DNA of 64,000 nucleotides from Mesorhabditis belari (GCA_958450365.1 CAUEEP010000756.1:1-64000), one strand, 5' to 3'; numbered from the stretch's first letter, positions 50,377-63,039 are shown. Notes: generated by a model from the letters alone, not told the origin. Numbers and translations are program-made.

Positions 50377-53300
50377 TTAGGTCATTTCAATGTTTTCTGT
50401 TGTGGCTGAAACTTTCTTGTCCCGAAATAGTCGAAATCGCTTCTCATTATCGGGCATCTTGTCAACAAGGGGTTTTCCTCGAGTTTCCGGAATCGTCAGC
50501 GTGAAAACTATGAGATCAATGGAGACACTCGCGAGCATGATCACTGTGGGAAGCCATTGTCGATCACCTGACTAAAATTTTTTAATTATACTTAATTCTA
50601 GCTTTAAAATGATCTAATGAATAGGTTAATCCCTTAAACATTAATTTTACTTTTTAAAGCATTAAGAAAAACTTTAAATAAATAGACTATAAGAAAGTGT
50701 AAACGTTAACTTTTTGAAGTGTTTTACGCTGAAAAATGAAAACAACTGAATCAAAAAATTTAAATCACAGTCAGAATTGGAAGAAGTTTTAGAAAAGAAT
50801 GGTTTAAAGACAAGCCAGGGTTGTTCAAAAGTATTTTTTTATCAGGCTAGAGCCAAATTGAACCAGGTTAGAGCCTGGCTTTGTAAAGAATGTTTCAAAG
50901 TTGACAAATTGCATAGATTAGATGAATAAAGAAAAGCAAACTCACAATAGAGTAAAGGTGAGGAGCAAGAATCGGGCCGATACTCTCAATGAACATTGTA
51001 AACGCGAAGGCCGTGTTCCGTAGTGCTGTCGGAAAGGCCTATTGTTTATAAGCTTTCAAATTGGGAAGTAAAAAAAGGTAAATCTAGAGTTGAAGTAAAA
51101 AAAAACGTAAATCTAGAGTTAAATCTAGAGTAATGACAATTACTCTGTACTAGTATAAGTATCATTTTACCTCGTTGCAAATGATGCCTAACACGGCGAA
51201 AAGTTGAATGATGATAGCGGCCGTTGTGAGCAGAAAGATCCGAGCAAGAAACTCAGGAGCATCTGGAAAAGTATTAATATTGGGTTGGTGAATTGAAAAC
51301 TGCCGGCTATTGTCATATGTGACAATTTGAGCAATTTCTTCAAAAGAAACCCATTTTGGTGTCAATGGAAAAGTTGTAGAGAATCAAAAATTAAGCTTAT
51401 AGCCAAATTTTCAGAACGATTCAAAAACTAGTTTTCAAGAAATGCCAAATTTACGAATTTTCACAAAACTTGCATTTTAAGCGAAACTACTAAGTGTATC
51501 TTTTTGGAAATTTGGCTATAAGCCTAATTTTTGATTCTCTACAACTTTTCTATTGACACCAAAATGGGTTTCTTTTGAAGAAAGTGCTCAAATGCTCAAA
51601 CTGGGACATCTCCAGTCCTCAATTTTTGAGTCTCACACTTGTCTCACACACAAACCAAAATCCTACTACGAAAGAGGAATCCGAAAATCCGCAAATTGCC
51701 TGTAAAATGGGCAGAAGTCGTCAATAATAATGGAAATTATTTGGAATGAATTCATGGTTTTATGTTGAATAAATTTTAGTTCAAAGTCCGGCAGTTTTCA
51801 ATTCGCCAACCCAATAGTATACTTTTTTTTATTGTCAAACTTTCGTCTCTTTACAAAATATTATTTTCTTGAATAACTAACCCAAAAGCTGGCCGGCTAT
51901 CGAGATTGATAAGGCGATCATTGTGGCCACACAAAAGAAACGGTGAGTCGTCTGAAATTATCAATAATCAACAAAAAAAATGACAACTAAATAGCCAAAG
52001 AAATTAACTAGCCTAAAAACGAAACAAACTCACCTTCCTGCCTAGCCAAGTTAACTTGTACTCGGCGAACGCTGAGAGCAGGTTGAACGCGTAGCGCACA
52101 GTGCCGACGATGAGCAAGTTCTGATACATCGATCCGGTGATCTTCTCCAAGTTAAACAACAACGAGTAGCTTATAAAACCGGCTTCAAAGCTGAATTGGT
52201 AAATTTTCGATAATCGACAGTTTCTACTTGCTGAAGCAGGTCGCTAGCGTTAAACCGATGAGTTGAGGAGTGCAAAAGAGGTGAAGGAACGAATAGGATT
52301 CCACCGTTACTTTCTTAAGTTCATTGAGATACCAAATCATAAATATAATAATAATCATAAAAAACTAGATCACAAAACTAGCAATAGCTAGTTAACTTTA
52401 TTCGTGTTTTAGAGAAAAATATTCTTGGTTATTAAGTGAAACCTCTTGGCTTTCGTTTTCGTCTCGAAACACCTCCTCCAACTCTTTCAAATCGAGCTTC
52501 TCATTGTTTATCTATAAATTCCATTTTTTATTGTATTAGGTACATGCATAAGAAATGTGGATTTCAACATTTTCATAGATTTCCAATGGTAGAAACCTGA
52601 AGTCGATGAATGTTATAAACTATTTGAAAGTTGTAAATCTCCTCTACAAAATAGGCTAAAACGTGTTTCAATTGATCGAACCATTGAAGAAATTTCGAGG
52701 GCCAAATTCGAGTGACCAAAAAAGGAATTGAGTCACTTTAGGGACAAGTTTAGTGTGGTCAAAATGCCATCATGCCCCATGACCTCAATAACCCCCAGAA
52801 GTGGCAGACATATTCGTCATGTCATGCTTCATGAGTTCCTACAAGAGCATAGTGCGGGCTTGGCAGCTGCTAATATTAAAAAGATATAAGAAAAAGGTAT
52901 CCTTTTTTGTTAAATCTTCAATTTTGGGAAGCTAACTCTATTTTGAGCACACTAAACTTGTCCCTAAAGTGACTCGATTCCTTTTTTGGTCACTCGCATT
53001 TGGCCCTCGAAATTTCTTCAATGGTTCGATGAATCGAAACACGCTTTAGCCTATTTTCTAAAGAAGATTTACAGCTTTCAAATAGTTTATAACATTCATC
53101 GATATCAAGTTTCTATCGTTGGAAATTTATGAAAATGTTGAAATCCGCATTTCTTATGCATGTACCTAATAATTTTACTTTTTGTTACTTTATGAAATCG
53201 TCTGATCACTTCAATCGATTTTTCCGGTTTACCACTTCGCAGCAAGTAATGTGGCGTCTCGTCGAGATAGCACATGATTAACATGGCTGGTAGGGTGATC

Positions 53301-54337
53301 ACGCTGATCACAATCGCGAAAACTCGCCACGTTTGAGAGAAATAGGCTAAATAGTTAATAGGAAGTAAGAATTTTTTTTTTTCCTTTCAACCTATGGTGG
53401 TGACCACCAAAAGATTTGGTGACCAGTTGAGAATGTAGGCTAAGATAAGCCGATGTCGGGACGGGAAAAACTCGCCGAAGAACGTGTTGGCAACTCTAAA
53501 TACAGGATGGCTGCAAATTATCGCCTCGCAGCTTTTGGGCTTGATCTTGGCTATAGCTTCGCGAGCTGGTTTAATTCCTTTTTAATATGAAAAATGCGAT
53601 AGTTTTCTGTGGAGCATTTCTTTATACAAATTATAGGATGCTTTTAAGGTTTTTATTAAAGGCTTGGAAGGTGCGCTTAAGAAAATTCTTGGTGCACAAC
53701 ATTATTCAAGCTTTTTCTAATTAACTTTTCTTTTCTTTTCAAACTGAAATCACTTTTCTCTCTTTTTTTAATAAATTTAAGCCTAAAGAGTAACATTTGA
53801 ATAATTCTTTAAATTAACTTTGTTAGCTTTAAGTTAACTTTGTTAACTTTAATTTAACCGATGAAATTTGCCAGTTTCAAGAAAAATTCATCTTTAAGAA
53901 GCTGATTGATTCATCCAGAACTCATAAAAACATTACATGGTTAAAGGCTTTTGTTGAAAAACATTTGTTTTAAGCTTTTTAACTAGAAAAGAGTCAAACA
54001 AATCATGTGAGAGCCCTTAAAATCTGTTCATGAAAAGCTGTAGATTGAGTCGCGTATCAAGCGGTTTTTTTGGGTGCATCTTTCAAGCCTTTAATATTAG
54101 GTACTTGCAAAAGAAACTGCGGGTCATAAAAACGATCATACAACGACTGTAAGTAAAAATGATCCGGATTGGTTAGTATTTTTAGAAACCCCAATAGCTT
54201 CACTTTTTAACGATATAAAAAGAATTCTATAATAATTGTTTCTGAGCGGAATATAGACGTTTTAAGAAGGTACCAAACTTGGCGGCGGCTTAAAACTTAT
54301 AATAAAGGATTATTTTTGACAAAATCCTGGTCAAAAG

Positions 54338-54378
<41 letters not shown>

Positions 54379-56616
54379 GACAAGTTGTTGTTGACAAGTT
54401 GTTGTTGACAAGTTGTTGTTGACAAGTTGTTGTTGACAAAAAGTTGTTGACAAAAAGTTGTTGACAAAAAGTTGTTGACAAGTTGTTAACAGATTAGAAG
54501 CCCAAATTTAACAAAAGCTATTTACAGAAAACTAAAACAAATTGGGTGGAATATTCCTTTCAAAAGAAAGTTTCGTAAAATTCTTTTTATATCATTAAAA
54601 AAGAGAAGATATTGGAGTTTCTAAAAATACTAATCAACCCGGATCGAATTACTTACAGTCGTTGTATAGTGGCTTTTTTTAACCCGCAATTTCTTTTGCA
54701 AGTACCTAATAAAAATCCCAAAAGCATCCTATAATTTGTATAAAGAAATACTTCATAGAAAATTATCGCAATTTTCATATTAAAAAGGAATTAAACCAGT
54801 TCGCGAAGCTACGGACAAGATAAACCCCAAAAACTAAGTTGTAAGTTGGACAGAACATCAATTATTGTAACCTCTATGAATTTCTCAATTATTGTAACCT
54901 TATAACTGTTTTCAAATGAATTTTCATGTAGCCTTTTATGCTATTAGATAGCTTTGATTATCTATTTTCTTTAGAAAATAGATAACGACGGTAAAACAAT
55001 TGTTAAAGTTGAATTGAATTGAAGTTGAAGCTTATAAGTGTAGTACACTCATACAGCTAGTATAAGTGCTCAACTCACATTCCACTGCCGATCACGAAAA
55101 AGGAGACAAGCGTTCGCAGAATGGTAAACATGCGAATATCGTGGGTGAAAACAGACGCGATCCCGAGGAGTCCCGTGAAAATCAAAGAAATGATCATTGA
55201 TCGTTTTCGCCCAAAACGGTCAGCAGCTCGACCCCAAGCAATCGATCCCACCAGAAAGCCGATCATCTAAAATTTATAAGAAGCTTTTTGATTTTTTTAA
55301 ACTCTTTTAGCTTCTTTAGCTAACTTCTTTAGCTAACTTCTTTCGCTAGCTTCTTTAGCTAGCTTCTTTAGCTTCTTTAGCTAACTTCTTTAGCAGCTAA
55401 GTTGTCAACGATTATTTTCTTGCGCATGTTACACATAGGAAATGGAAAAAATAAAAATTTCAATCATTACAAGTTGTTCTAACAAGGAGAATACTTAGGG
55501 TCATTATGGAGTTTTGACTAGCGCCTTGGCCCATAGTTATAAAATACAGTTTATTTCATTTTTAGCCTTAAAGAGATATGGTGAAAACTTTTAAGCTCAA
55601 TATCTTACGTTTGTAGGCCATTGAACAAAAAGCTCGGGAGGGGATTGAGCTCGGGAGGGGATTGAACCCTTGACCTTTTTGCTTTCCGGGCAGATGCTGT
55701 AACCACAGAGCTATCCGGTATCTTTTAGAAAGTAGAGAAGAAAGAGGAAATACAAGGGAGAAGAAAAAGGAAGAAAGATAAGGAAATACCCGGTTCTTCG
55801 CAATCGTGAGCTCCTATTTGAAGATCAAAACACGAGCATTAGTAATAAAGTAAGGAATGTCAATGAAAGATTTCTGGAGAGGGAGATTGAACCCTCGACC
55901 TTTTTATATTACTCTATTATAACGGCAGATGCTCTATTATAACATTGTAACGTTTGTATTATAACGTAAAATATAATAAAGACAAATTTAAGGTATCAAA
56001 CCTGATAAGATGTGCTGTCTTTGACTTCTTTCTTCCGATCACAGAGCAGATTCCACTAAACACACAAAGCTTTTGTAGAAAGCTTTTTTATTTGAACTTA
56101 CTTCAACGTTCACGGAATAAAAATCATGCTGTAGAGCCGGATTTGTGCAGTTCCCTGTGTTAAACTGTGAACAAAATCCATCATTGAGAAACGTTTCGCG
56201 GGTCGTTACGAGGCTGCCATCTTTGTCACAAGTGATGATCAAAGCATCAGCACCTAAACTGCAAAGTAATTCATTATCTAAACACAAATTCAATTCACAA
56301 TTCAATTCACTGTTTCTGCATTCATTTATAGTCTTTATTTTGCTATTTTTAGCTTTATTTTGCAATAAAAATCCATCAAAATAGCATAAACTCCAGAACT
56401 CACCAGCAAAAACCATAAACAACAAGTTTCCACATTCAGCCACCATCACAAGCTGTAAATTTCTGTAATTTATTGGTGTTAAATTGTTATTTATTAAAAA
56501 CTATACAAATTATTGTGTAATTAACAAATTTAGCAATCAACCTCAATGAGAATCGCCGTTAAAAAGCCATATCGTCCAAATAACAAAAAATCGTCGATGC
56601 ATTTCTTCTCGGGCAT
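50377..56616 (-). CDS. SLC22-like major facilitator transporter, complete
   Basis: Membrane carrier of the organic ion transporter type. Fourteen exons join in frame with matching phases: 56616-56542, 56452-56404, 56253-56102, 56055-56002, 55266-55079, 53495-53392, 53346-53189, 52511-52443, 52313-52228, 52190-52034, 51951-51882, 51262-51171, 51038-50946 and 50571-50377, totalling 1542 bases or 513 residues, the usual size for the family. Visible: start MPEKKCIDDFLLFGRYGF; a cysteine-bearing first extracellular loop (ITCDKDG...CSQFNTGNCTNP) ending WNLLCDRKK; the MFS loop signature GRAADRFGRKRSM; CYLDETPHYLLRSGKPEKSI; LEKITGSMYQNLLIVG...LTWLGRK; FPTALRNTAF; and the C-terminal IPETRGKPLVDKMP. 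No stops or frame breaks. Substrate unknown. Introns carry M2 and several foldback elements. A paralogue lies at 60153 onward in the same orientation. Confidence 0.93.
51280..51814. mobile_element. M2 family element in a transporter intron
   Basis: TA-flanked full copy. On the minus (transcript) strand it ends 17 bases before the exon beginning 51262. Confidence 0.9.
52536..53169. mobile_element. TTAGGTAC inverted-repeat element filling an intron
   Basis: TA-flanked 634-bp element with the same arms as 4843-5699. The intron (53188-52512) is 677 bases, so only about 43 bases of it lie outside the element. Confidence 0.9.
53503..54850. mobile_element. Foldback element hosting a second element
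   Basis: Left arm from CAGGATGGCTGCAAATTATCG, GTTTAATTCCTTTTTAATATG and GCATCCTATAATTTG mirrored at 54715-54830. The middle is occupied by the element at 54097-54709. Left tip is seven bases from the transporter exon beginning 53495. Confidence 0.8.
54097..54709. mobile_element. Nested TTAGGTACTTGC element with (GTT)n
   Basis: TA-flanked, ends TTAGGTACTTGCAAAAGAAA and mirror; ATACAACGACTGTAAGTAA mirrored. The inside carries a (GTT)n run and GTTGTTGACAA repeats at 54338-54490. Confidence 0.85.
55305..55395. repeat. Tandem repeat in a transporter intron
   Basis: Copies of TTCTTTAGCTAAC / TTCTTTAGCTAGC. Confidence 0.85.
55660..55930 (-). other. tRNA-like sequences in a transporter intron
   Basis: At 55660-55725 the minus strand reads ACCGGATAGCTCTGTGGTTA ... 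GGTCAAGGGTTCAATCCCCTC, closely related to 20227-20301. At 55872-55930 a partial second copy keeps the T arm (GGTCGAGGGTTCAATC). Neither has a paired anticodon arm. Confidence 0.45.
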
Positions 56617-56675
56617 AACTAAAAGTTATAAATATTGATAACTTACAGTTATTCAGTTATTTGCGTTTCATTGGC

Positions 56676-57365
56676 AAAACTTGGCAAAACTCAAATGGTT
56701 TTGGTTAGAAACAAGAAATTCGAGAGCATGCTTAATCGAAAATTGAGCGGTATATTCTATAAATTGAACGGCATAACTAAAAGTTTTAAATATTGATAAC
56801 TTACAACTAAATCCTAAAAAGAAAAAGATTATCTTTACGAGATATTGATAAATTATTGGGGAAAAACCCGTTCCCAAATTCACACATCGCGTGTCTTTTT
56901 GCTTCCTTTTCCTTTCTTTTCGCTTTCTTTCGTTCTTTCGATCGTTACGCGATCTCAAGTCTTTTACACTCGAAAAGTATCTTTTTCTTTTCTTTTCTTT
57001 CTTTCTTTTCTTTCTTTCTTTCCTCTCTTTTCTTTCTTTTCCTTCTTCTCTTTCTTTCTTTTCCTTCTTCTCTTTCTTCTCTTTCTTCTCTTTCTTTCTT
57101 TCTTTTCCTTCTTCTCTTTCTTCTCTTTCTTCTCTTTCTTCTCTTTCTTTCTTTCTCAAAATACATAAACTTGCAAAGAGCACGAAAGGTTGTGAATTGT
57201 GGTCAGTTATTTGCAACTTTCATTGGCATATTATTTCATTGGCAAAACAAGCAAAAGTTTTCATATTATTTCATTAGCAAAACTTGGCAAAACTCAAATG
57301 GTTTTCGTTAGAAACAAGAAATCCAAGAGCATGCTTAATCGAAAATTGAGCGGTATATTCTTAAA
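56676..57365. repeat. Direct duplication and CT-rich tract upstream of the transporter
   Basis: 56676-56755 and 57283-57360 are direct copies (TTGGCAAAACTCAAATGGTTTT, GAGCATGCTTAATCG). Between them, 56985-57160 is a TTTCTTTC/CTTCTCTTTC tract, which yields long meaningless open frames in all phases. Confidence 0.8.
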
Positions 57366-57920
57366 ACGAATCCTAATTGAATGTCCATAGGTAACGGGTT
57401 TTCTCCTTCAAAAATTAACCATATTTTCAAGCTTTTTGAAGTAGTCAATCCAACAATGCAAACTGAAATTGCGACTAAAACATTAAAAGAACAAACTTTG
57501 AGTTCCCCGGCCGGGGACTTTGAGTTCCCCGGCCGGATGCATGACCCCCTATTCACAAAATCATCAAAAAAATTAACTTTTTGTGTGGCGCCTGAGGCAA
57601 AATCAATTCTGACACCACGATGAACCTTAAAAAATGAACGAGAAAATTTTTCCAGACTCAAACCGATGACCACCTTTTTTCCGGGCACTGATATTTCGTA
57701 GCCGATTTTGAATGAGTGGTTCTAGGTTCTCAATGAGTGGTTCTCAGCCATCAAATATTTAGTATCATTCATATTATTATATAAAAATAGATATTATAGA
57801 AGAATAGAAGAATAGAAGACCAAAGCTGGGAAAATTAGGCGATAGCGTGAGAGAATCAGGCGATAGCATGAGAGAATCAGGTCTCTAAGGTGCGGAGCCA
57901 TAGGCTAGGAATATTATAGG
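57366..57920. other. Spacer, no recognised gene
   Basis: A 117-codon minus-strand open frame (57688-57335) matches nothing I know. A short direct repeat (AGTTCCCCGGCCGG, 57500-57535) is present, and TAGAAGAATAGAAGA repeats near 57795. Confidence 0.4.
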
Positions 57921-57923
57921 CGC

Positions 57924-59110
57924 CTACAATTCTATATTTCTATTTTTCATAGAAAAATAGAAAATTCGGACGTCCGAATCCGAACATAATGATGATCGTG
58001 TTCGAATTCGGACATCATGTTCGGATTCGGATGAATAGAATGAATGTGAGAGATTCGGCGCCGACTGCTGAGCGAAATGATGTCTCCTTGAGCAGGGATT
58101 GCTGTTGTGACATCGACTGTTGCACAAAACGTTCGACTTGAGGCATACGCATCGACCATTTACGCAACCATTTGTACAATTACAGTGCTTGTGCCCTAAA
58201 CAAAAGCAATTAAACAAATGCTACAAAAAATACCTTGAGATCCGGTGAGAGATTCGGCGCCGACTGCTGAGCGAAATGATGTCTCCTTTTGTCCGTGTCC
58301 ATGATCCTTGTGTGTTTTCATCAACAGTTCAAAGAGATTTTCCTTGATGATCACTCGTTTCATTTCTCCGGTTCTTCCAATGTTGTAGATGATGTCCAGA
58401 TCGTTCTCCTTTTGCAAAGTAAAGCGCGCCAACAAATTGATTTCTTCAGGAGTCCTTTTTCCTTTTGTATCTTCGGAACATGACGACTTTTCGGATTCAA
58501 ACGTAACAAATATACTGCATAGAGTGCATAGAGTTCCCTTTCTTTAGTTGACTAGCCACTAAGCATTGCCTACATACATTAAATGATATCTTAATTGAAT
58601 AGCCCCGGGTGTGAGTGTTATAATGACAATAATGAGTGTTTAAGCCTAAGCCTAGTCACATAAAAGTGGGGTAGCGTGAAAAGGGAGAACATCGAACTCT
58701 ATGAACTCAACTCTAGGGATTCTGCTATGCAAATGATTCTATCTATGCATTCTAGGAACTCTGCATTTCGCTATCCCTTCTATACTTTCTATGAACTTTA
58801 TGCATTTCGCATTTCTTTAATAAGTCAACTGTTCGATGTGGTTACAGCGAAATGCATAAAGTTCATAGAAAGCTTTGATCAGCTTTGATCATCAGCTTTG
58901 ATCATCAGCTTTGATCATCAGCTTTGATCATCAGCTTTGATTGCCACAAGCGATTGCTACAATTGCTCATAGATTGCTACACTGCTACATAGAATTGCGA
59001 TTGCTCATAGATTGTTACAAGCGTTACTTAAGCCTCAATAAAACTCACGTGTATCACCTTCTTGTTGCTCTTTGTCTCGAACATCTTCGCTTTCTGGCAT
59101 CTCGTCACAT
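57924..59110 (-). pseudogene. Relic of transposon-derived integrase (KRBA2/SCAND3-like)
   Basis: Three minus-strand pieces: an acidic start (MPESEDVRDKEQQEGDT, about 59090-59045, before GTGAGT); at 58480-58285 an integrase zinc-binding-like segment (PEEINLLARF...ENLFELLMKTHKDHGHGQ), whose H...H-G-H-G pattern is typical of such proteins; and at 58200-58060 a cysteine-rich tail (HKHCNCTNGCVNGRCVC..., C-x-C spacing) as found at their C termini. The DDE integrase core that should lie between is absent. A direct repeat (GATTCGGCGCCGACTGCTGA at 58050 and 58250) marks the likely deletion joint. Confidence 0.6.
58785..58945. repeat. Hairpin and 13-bp tandem repeat
   Basis: ATGAACTTTATGCATTTCGC at 58789 is mirrored at 58847-58868, followed by five copies of AGCTTTGATCATC. 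Confidence 0.85.
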
Positions 59111-59507
59111 GAAATAATCAAAAAATTAAGAAAAAAGCTAAATCTAAAATAACCATGAGTACAGCGTGTTTTTTAAGAAATTGCGTTGTACTCACCATCT
59201 TTTACAGCCCAAGCAAGCGTTTATAAAAAGCATGATAAGGGCTAGTTTTCTTGTTGCTGTTTTCTTTTAGATAACTTGCATTTTTTTTATTTTCTATTTA
59301 AGCCCTTTTTTTATACTTTTCATTAACTTTTAATACTTGAATAGAAACTATAATAGAAAAGTAACAAAAAAAAGAGTCAAGACCTGTAAGTTAGCCTTTT
59401 GCGAGCTTTTCTCAAGAAAAATGTCTTAAAGATTTGTCGTATGGGAAACCCTCGGGATTTATTATACTACAATATTAAATCTCTCTGAGGCTTTAAGTCA
59501 AATTTTA

Positions 59508-60082
59508 TTGGGTTGTCCAGTTATGAATGCGCGTTTTTTACTATTTTGTAAATTTCTCATGATACCGAAATCGAGAAAAAGATATATATGAGTATTATTC
59601 GAAAGCTGAAGATCTCCTCTACATTTTGGAATAAAAAGTTTTTGAATTTGTTCAGTTTTTGGGCAAATTGACTGCACAGAAGAAGAGGTGGCCAAAAAAT
59701 GGAAGGGTGCCTTTGGATCAAGTTTTGGCTCCGCTCAAATTGAGTTAACCGTTTGATGTTTGGCCAATAGATATATCAATACAACTTTTTTAAAAATATA
59801 ATGATTTCAGAGCATCTTTACTTTTCTTTTCTTTTCTGGGCGGTTATTTTACACCATAAAACTTGAGGAATAGCTACGCTGGAGTGGGTTTTTTCGAAAA
59901 CGACCTCTCCCTTTGTGCAGTCAATTTCCCAAAAGCTGAACAAATTCAAAAACTTTTTTATTCCAAACTGTAGAGGAGATGTTCAGCTTTCGAATGATAT
60001 ATAACACTCATATACATCTGTTCGATATCTTGAGAAATTTACAAAATAGTAAAAAACGCGCATTCATAACTGGACAACCCAA
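59508..60082. mobile_element. M1 family element, copy C
   Basis: TA-flanked full copy, close in sequence to copies A and B. It lies just downstream of the second transporter's stop. Confidence 0.9.
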
Positions 60083-60152
60083 TAAAAAGCCAAGAATCTG
60101 GATGATAAAATTGAATCAACTGTTTGATGTGTTGTAAATCAATTTTTATCAT

Positions 60153-62075
60153 TTATGGATCCAACTTTTTTACAGATACGGTATCTCTTCGGTCTTGGAA
60201 TATTCGAAATCGTTTCTCGTTGTCGGGCATTTTGTCGACAAGGGGTTTTCCTCGAGATTCAGGAATAGCAAAAGCAAAAACGATGATATCGGCAAAGACC
60301 CACGCGAGCATGATTACAGGTGGAAGCCATTTGTGGCTTCCTGACTAAAAGAGATGTTTGAAAGAGATCTTTTTGACTAAATAAAATATTTAGCTTATAA
60401 GCTTATAAGCTAAATAAAATAAAGATTAATTAATCGCATTAGGGGCCCCACCACTGAATAGAGATGCGGGGCGAGAATCGGAGCGATACTTTGAACGAAC
60501 TGCGTGAAGGCATACGAGGTATTTCGAAGGGCCGTTGGAAAGATCTAAATTGAAAAAAACAGGCTTACTTGGAAAAACACAACAGGCTTGCTTGGCTATT
60601 AAACAGCAAACAGGCTATTAAACAGCCGAATGCTTGCTAAAAAGCTAACCATTCGGCTGGAAGCTTTGGCTGACAAAACTTGGAAAACTTTCTAATGTTT
60701 TTATCGAATGCTATCGAATAAGTTTCTGTTAACAAGTTTCTCTCTATGTTAAAAACTATCAAATTGTATTAGCATAAAGAATTAGACAATTTAACCCATT
60801 GCGCACCGGATGAGACTCTAAAGTACGAGTTCGGGTAATGCCGCACCATGTAGCTTGATACCGCACCATGTAGATTTTCTCATGTTCTTTAAAATACTGT
60901 CTAAAATAGTTGAAAAATCAAAGGACCTCTCGAATAGAAAATCCCTTTCGAGAGCGGTCGAAAAATAAAAGATCCGGATCTTATTCGATCTTATAAAAGA
61001 TCTTATTAGAATACAGGATGCATCATAATTATGGGCTCAGATAAATCAGTCGGTACTAATCAAGTCACCCAAAGATATCGAAAAACAAGTCACCCAAAGA
61101 TGACAAAGTTTTTCTAACAATCTTTATTTATATGTTAACAAGTGTAAAACTCAAATTTCAAAAACTCCTTCGTCAGCGTCTCCGCTGTGACGTGACGTCA
61201 GCTTCAAGACATGACCGGAAGGCGTCAACTGTCAACGTCAACGGCAACTGTGGCACGCAAGTAGACAACATCGTCCTATGGTTTAAGGAGCGCTTTCTTT
61301 CAACTGTTCAACATCGAACAGTCAACTGTTCGATGTGGTTACAACTCCTTAACTTCTAGGCTTAGGAATTCCCATTTGGCCGACTGATCGCTTCGGGTTA
61401 CAACGCAATCTCTCTCGCACTTTTTTGATGTTGGACTGAATCACTACAGAACACCGTTTTCCTCGACCAGCTCTATCAGCATTTTTTCCCAATTCCTTGA
61501 AGCGTTTAATCTTCTTGTCAAAATCCCAAATTTTGAGAAATTGCACGTGTCAAAAGCCCGCGTCGATGCAACGCTTTGATCGAGTTCCGATGAGCACTCT
61601 AAAATCTAAAATCTAAAATCTAAATCTGGTTTGACCATCTCTAAAAAAAGGCCCATAATGATGACGCACCCCGTAATTACGTTAACTGGTTTGTCTGCAG
61701 AAATGTAACCCTCAACCCAAACTACATTAAATGGATCTGCTCAAGAACTGCTCAATGGCTCAATGGCTGCTCAATGGCTCAATGGCTGCTCAATGGCTCA
61801 ATGGCTGCTCAATGGCTCAATGGCTTCTCAATGGCTCAATGGCTGCTCAATGGCTGCTCAATGGCTCAATGGCTTACTAGGTATGATTAGTTTAGAAAAT
61901 TGTACCTAAAACCAATTATGAAATGCATAATAAACCCTTGAATTATTATCATAATCGTAATTCTTTATCCACTCAATTCAAACCTCATTACAAATGATGC
62001 CAAGCACGGCAAAGAGCTGCACAACGATGGCGGCTGTAGTTAGAAGAAAGATTCGGGAAAATAAACTTGGAGCAT
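60153..62075 (-). CDS. SLC22-like transporter paralogue, 3' part only
   Basis: Three exons are in view: 62075-61984 (DAPSLFSRIFLLTTAAIVVQ...), 60544-60452 (IFPTALRNTSYAFTQFVQ...) and 60344-60153 (...IPESRGKPLVDKMPDNEKRF..., stop TAA). They correspond exactly in position, phase and size (92, 93 and 192 bases against 92, 93 and 195) to the last three exons of the complete transporter at 50377-56616. The 5' part lies beyond the right edge: 62076-64000 is intron filled with transposons. The large intron 61983-60545 holds a DD37D-like derivative. No stops inside the visible exons. Confidence 0.9.
61014..61673. mobile_element. DD37D-like derivative retaining an N-terminal piece
   Basis: TA-flanked, ends CAGGATGCATCATAATTATGG and GCCCATAATGATGACGCACCCC. 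The minus strand at 61546-61360 reads FDKKIKRFKELGKNADRAGR and IKKVRERLRCNPKRSVGQMG, which resembles the DNA-binding region of DD37D-type mariner relatives. The catalytic part is missing. AACTGTTCGATGTGGTTAC at 61326 recurs at 58826. Confidence 0.7.
61738..61875. repeat. Minisatellite in a transporter intron
   Basis: Repeated GCTCAATGGCTGCTCAATGG units. Confidence 0.9.
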
Positions 62076-62199
62076 CTAAAATATTATAAGCTTTTATTTT
62101 AATTATTTCAGAGTTAGTGCAAAAAAACTCTCTTTGTTCCAAACTCCAAACCTTAACTGTTTCAGAGTTAGTTCAAAAAGAAAAACAAATTTTCTTCTA

Positions 62200-62737
62200 C
62201 AGGGTGCGTCATAATTATTGCAACAAGAGTTCAAAGACCGTTTTCCAAACAGCTTTCTTATTTTTTTTGCCCCCTTTTTTGTTGTGTTGCGTTCTATCTT
62301 CTTTATTCTTGCCTAATTGCCTCCCGCTCACACGAAGAAGACGGTTCAGGACTGGTGTGTGGCCAACTTTCCCTCAGTGATTACCAAGGATGAATGGCCT
62401 CCAAACTCACCGGATCTCAATGTGATGGACTTTTCCATTTGGGCAATCTTAGAGGCTAATGTCTGCTCTTTGACCTTCAAGAAGTCTTTGACCATTTGAG
62501 TCTTTGACCAAAGGATGGAAGGCGACTCCTCAAGATGACATTCGGGCCGCAGTGGAGGCATATCCGAACCGATTAAGGGCTGTTATCAAGGCAAAAGGCG
62601 GTCATATCGAATGATCTCTTGTTTCCTTATTTGTTACTGTTAAATAAAGCTATTTCTGTTTAAAAATCTTCTTCCAGTGAAACTTCTTGGTGTGCAATGC
62701 CTTGAGTATCTTGTTGCAATAATTATGACGCACCCTG
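62200..62737 (+). pseudogene. DD37D-like derivative retaining a C-terminal piece
   Basis: TA-flanked, ends CAGGGTGCGTCATAATTATTGC and mirror. Plus strand reads VQDWCVANFPSVITKDEWPP, NSPDLNVMDFSIWAILEANV (third Asp motif) and, after a frame slip, AVEAYPNRLRAVIKAKGGHI, the C-terminal tail. The N-terminal and central regions are deleted. Confidence 0.8.
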
Positions 62738-62753
62738 TATGTATTGGGTTGAT

Positions 62754-62945
62754 GGAAAAGTCCTTTCCGATTTTTTGGGAGAGCATCTTAAATTTGTCGA
62801 ATTTTGACGTTTTATAGCTCATCCTAAAGCTGAATTCAAGACGGATCGATTGGTAAAAACCTTTTTGAGATATCTCTTTTCTAAAAGTTTTTACAGCTAT
62901 TTTAGTAAAGGGCAGCAGAGCCAAAAAATGGCTGTTTTCACGTTT
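62754..62945. mobile_element. Fragment with mariner-type end
   Basis: TATTGGGTTGATGGAAAAGTCC resembles mariner terminal repeats (compare TTAGGTTGATGCAAAAGTC at 63274). The opposite end was not found, so this is a truncated element. Confidence 0.5.
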
Positions 62946-63039
62946 CGTTAGTTTTCCGTGCAGAAACCTAGGCTAAAAACATGTGTTTCGTGATCAGCGT
63001 CAAAAATAACCCCTAGACACGCACGCTCTTATTAATGTA

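Noticed and set aside
56668..57311. Several overlapping long open frames, Ser/Phe/Leu-rich or Lys/Glu/Arg-rich
   Set aside because: They arise from the CT-rich microsatellite, which is open in most phases; no splice or start evidence.
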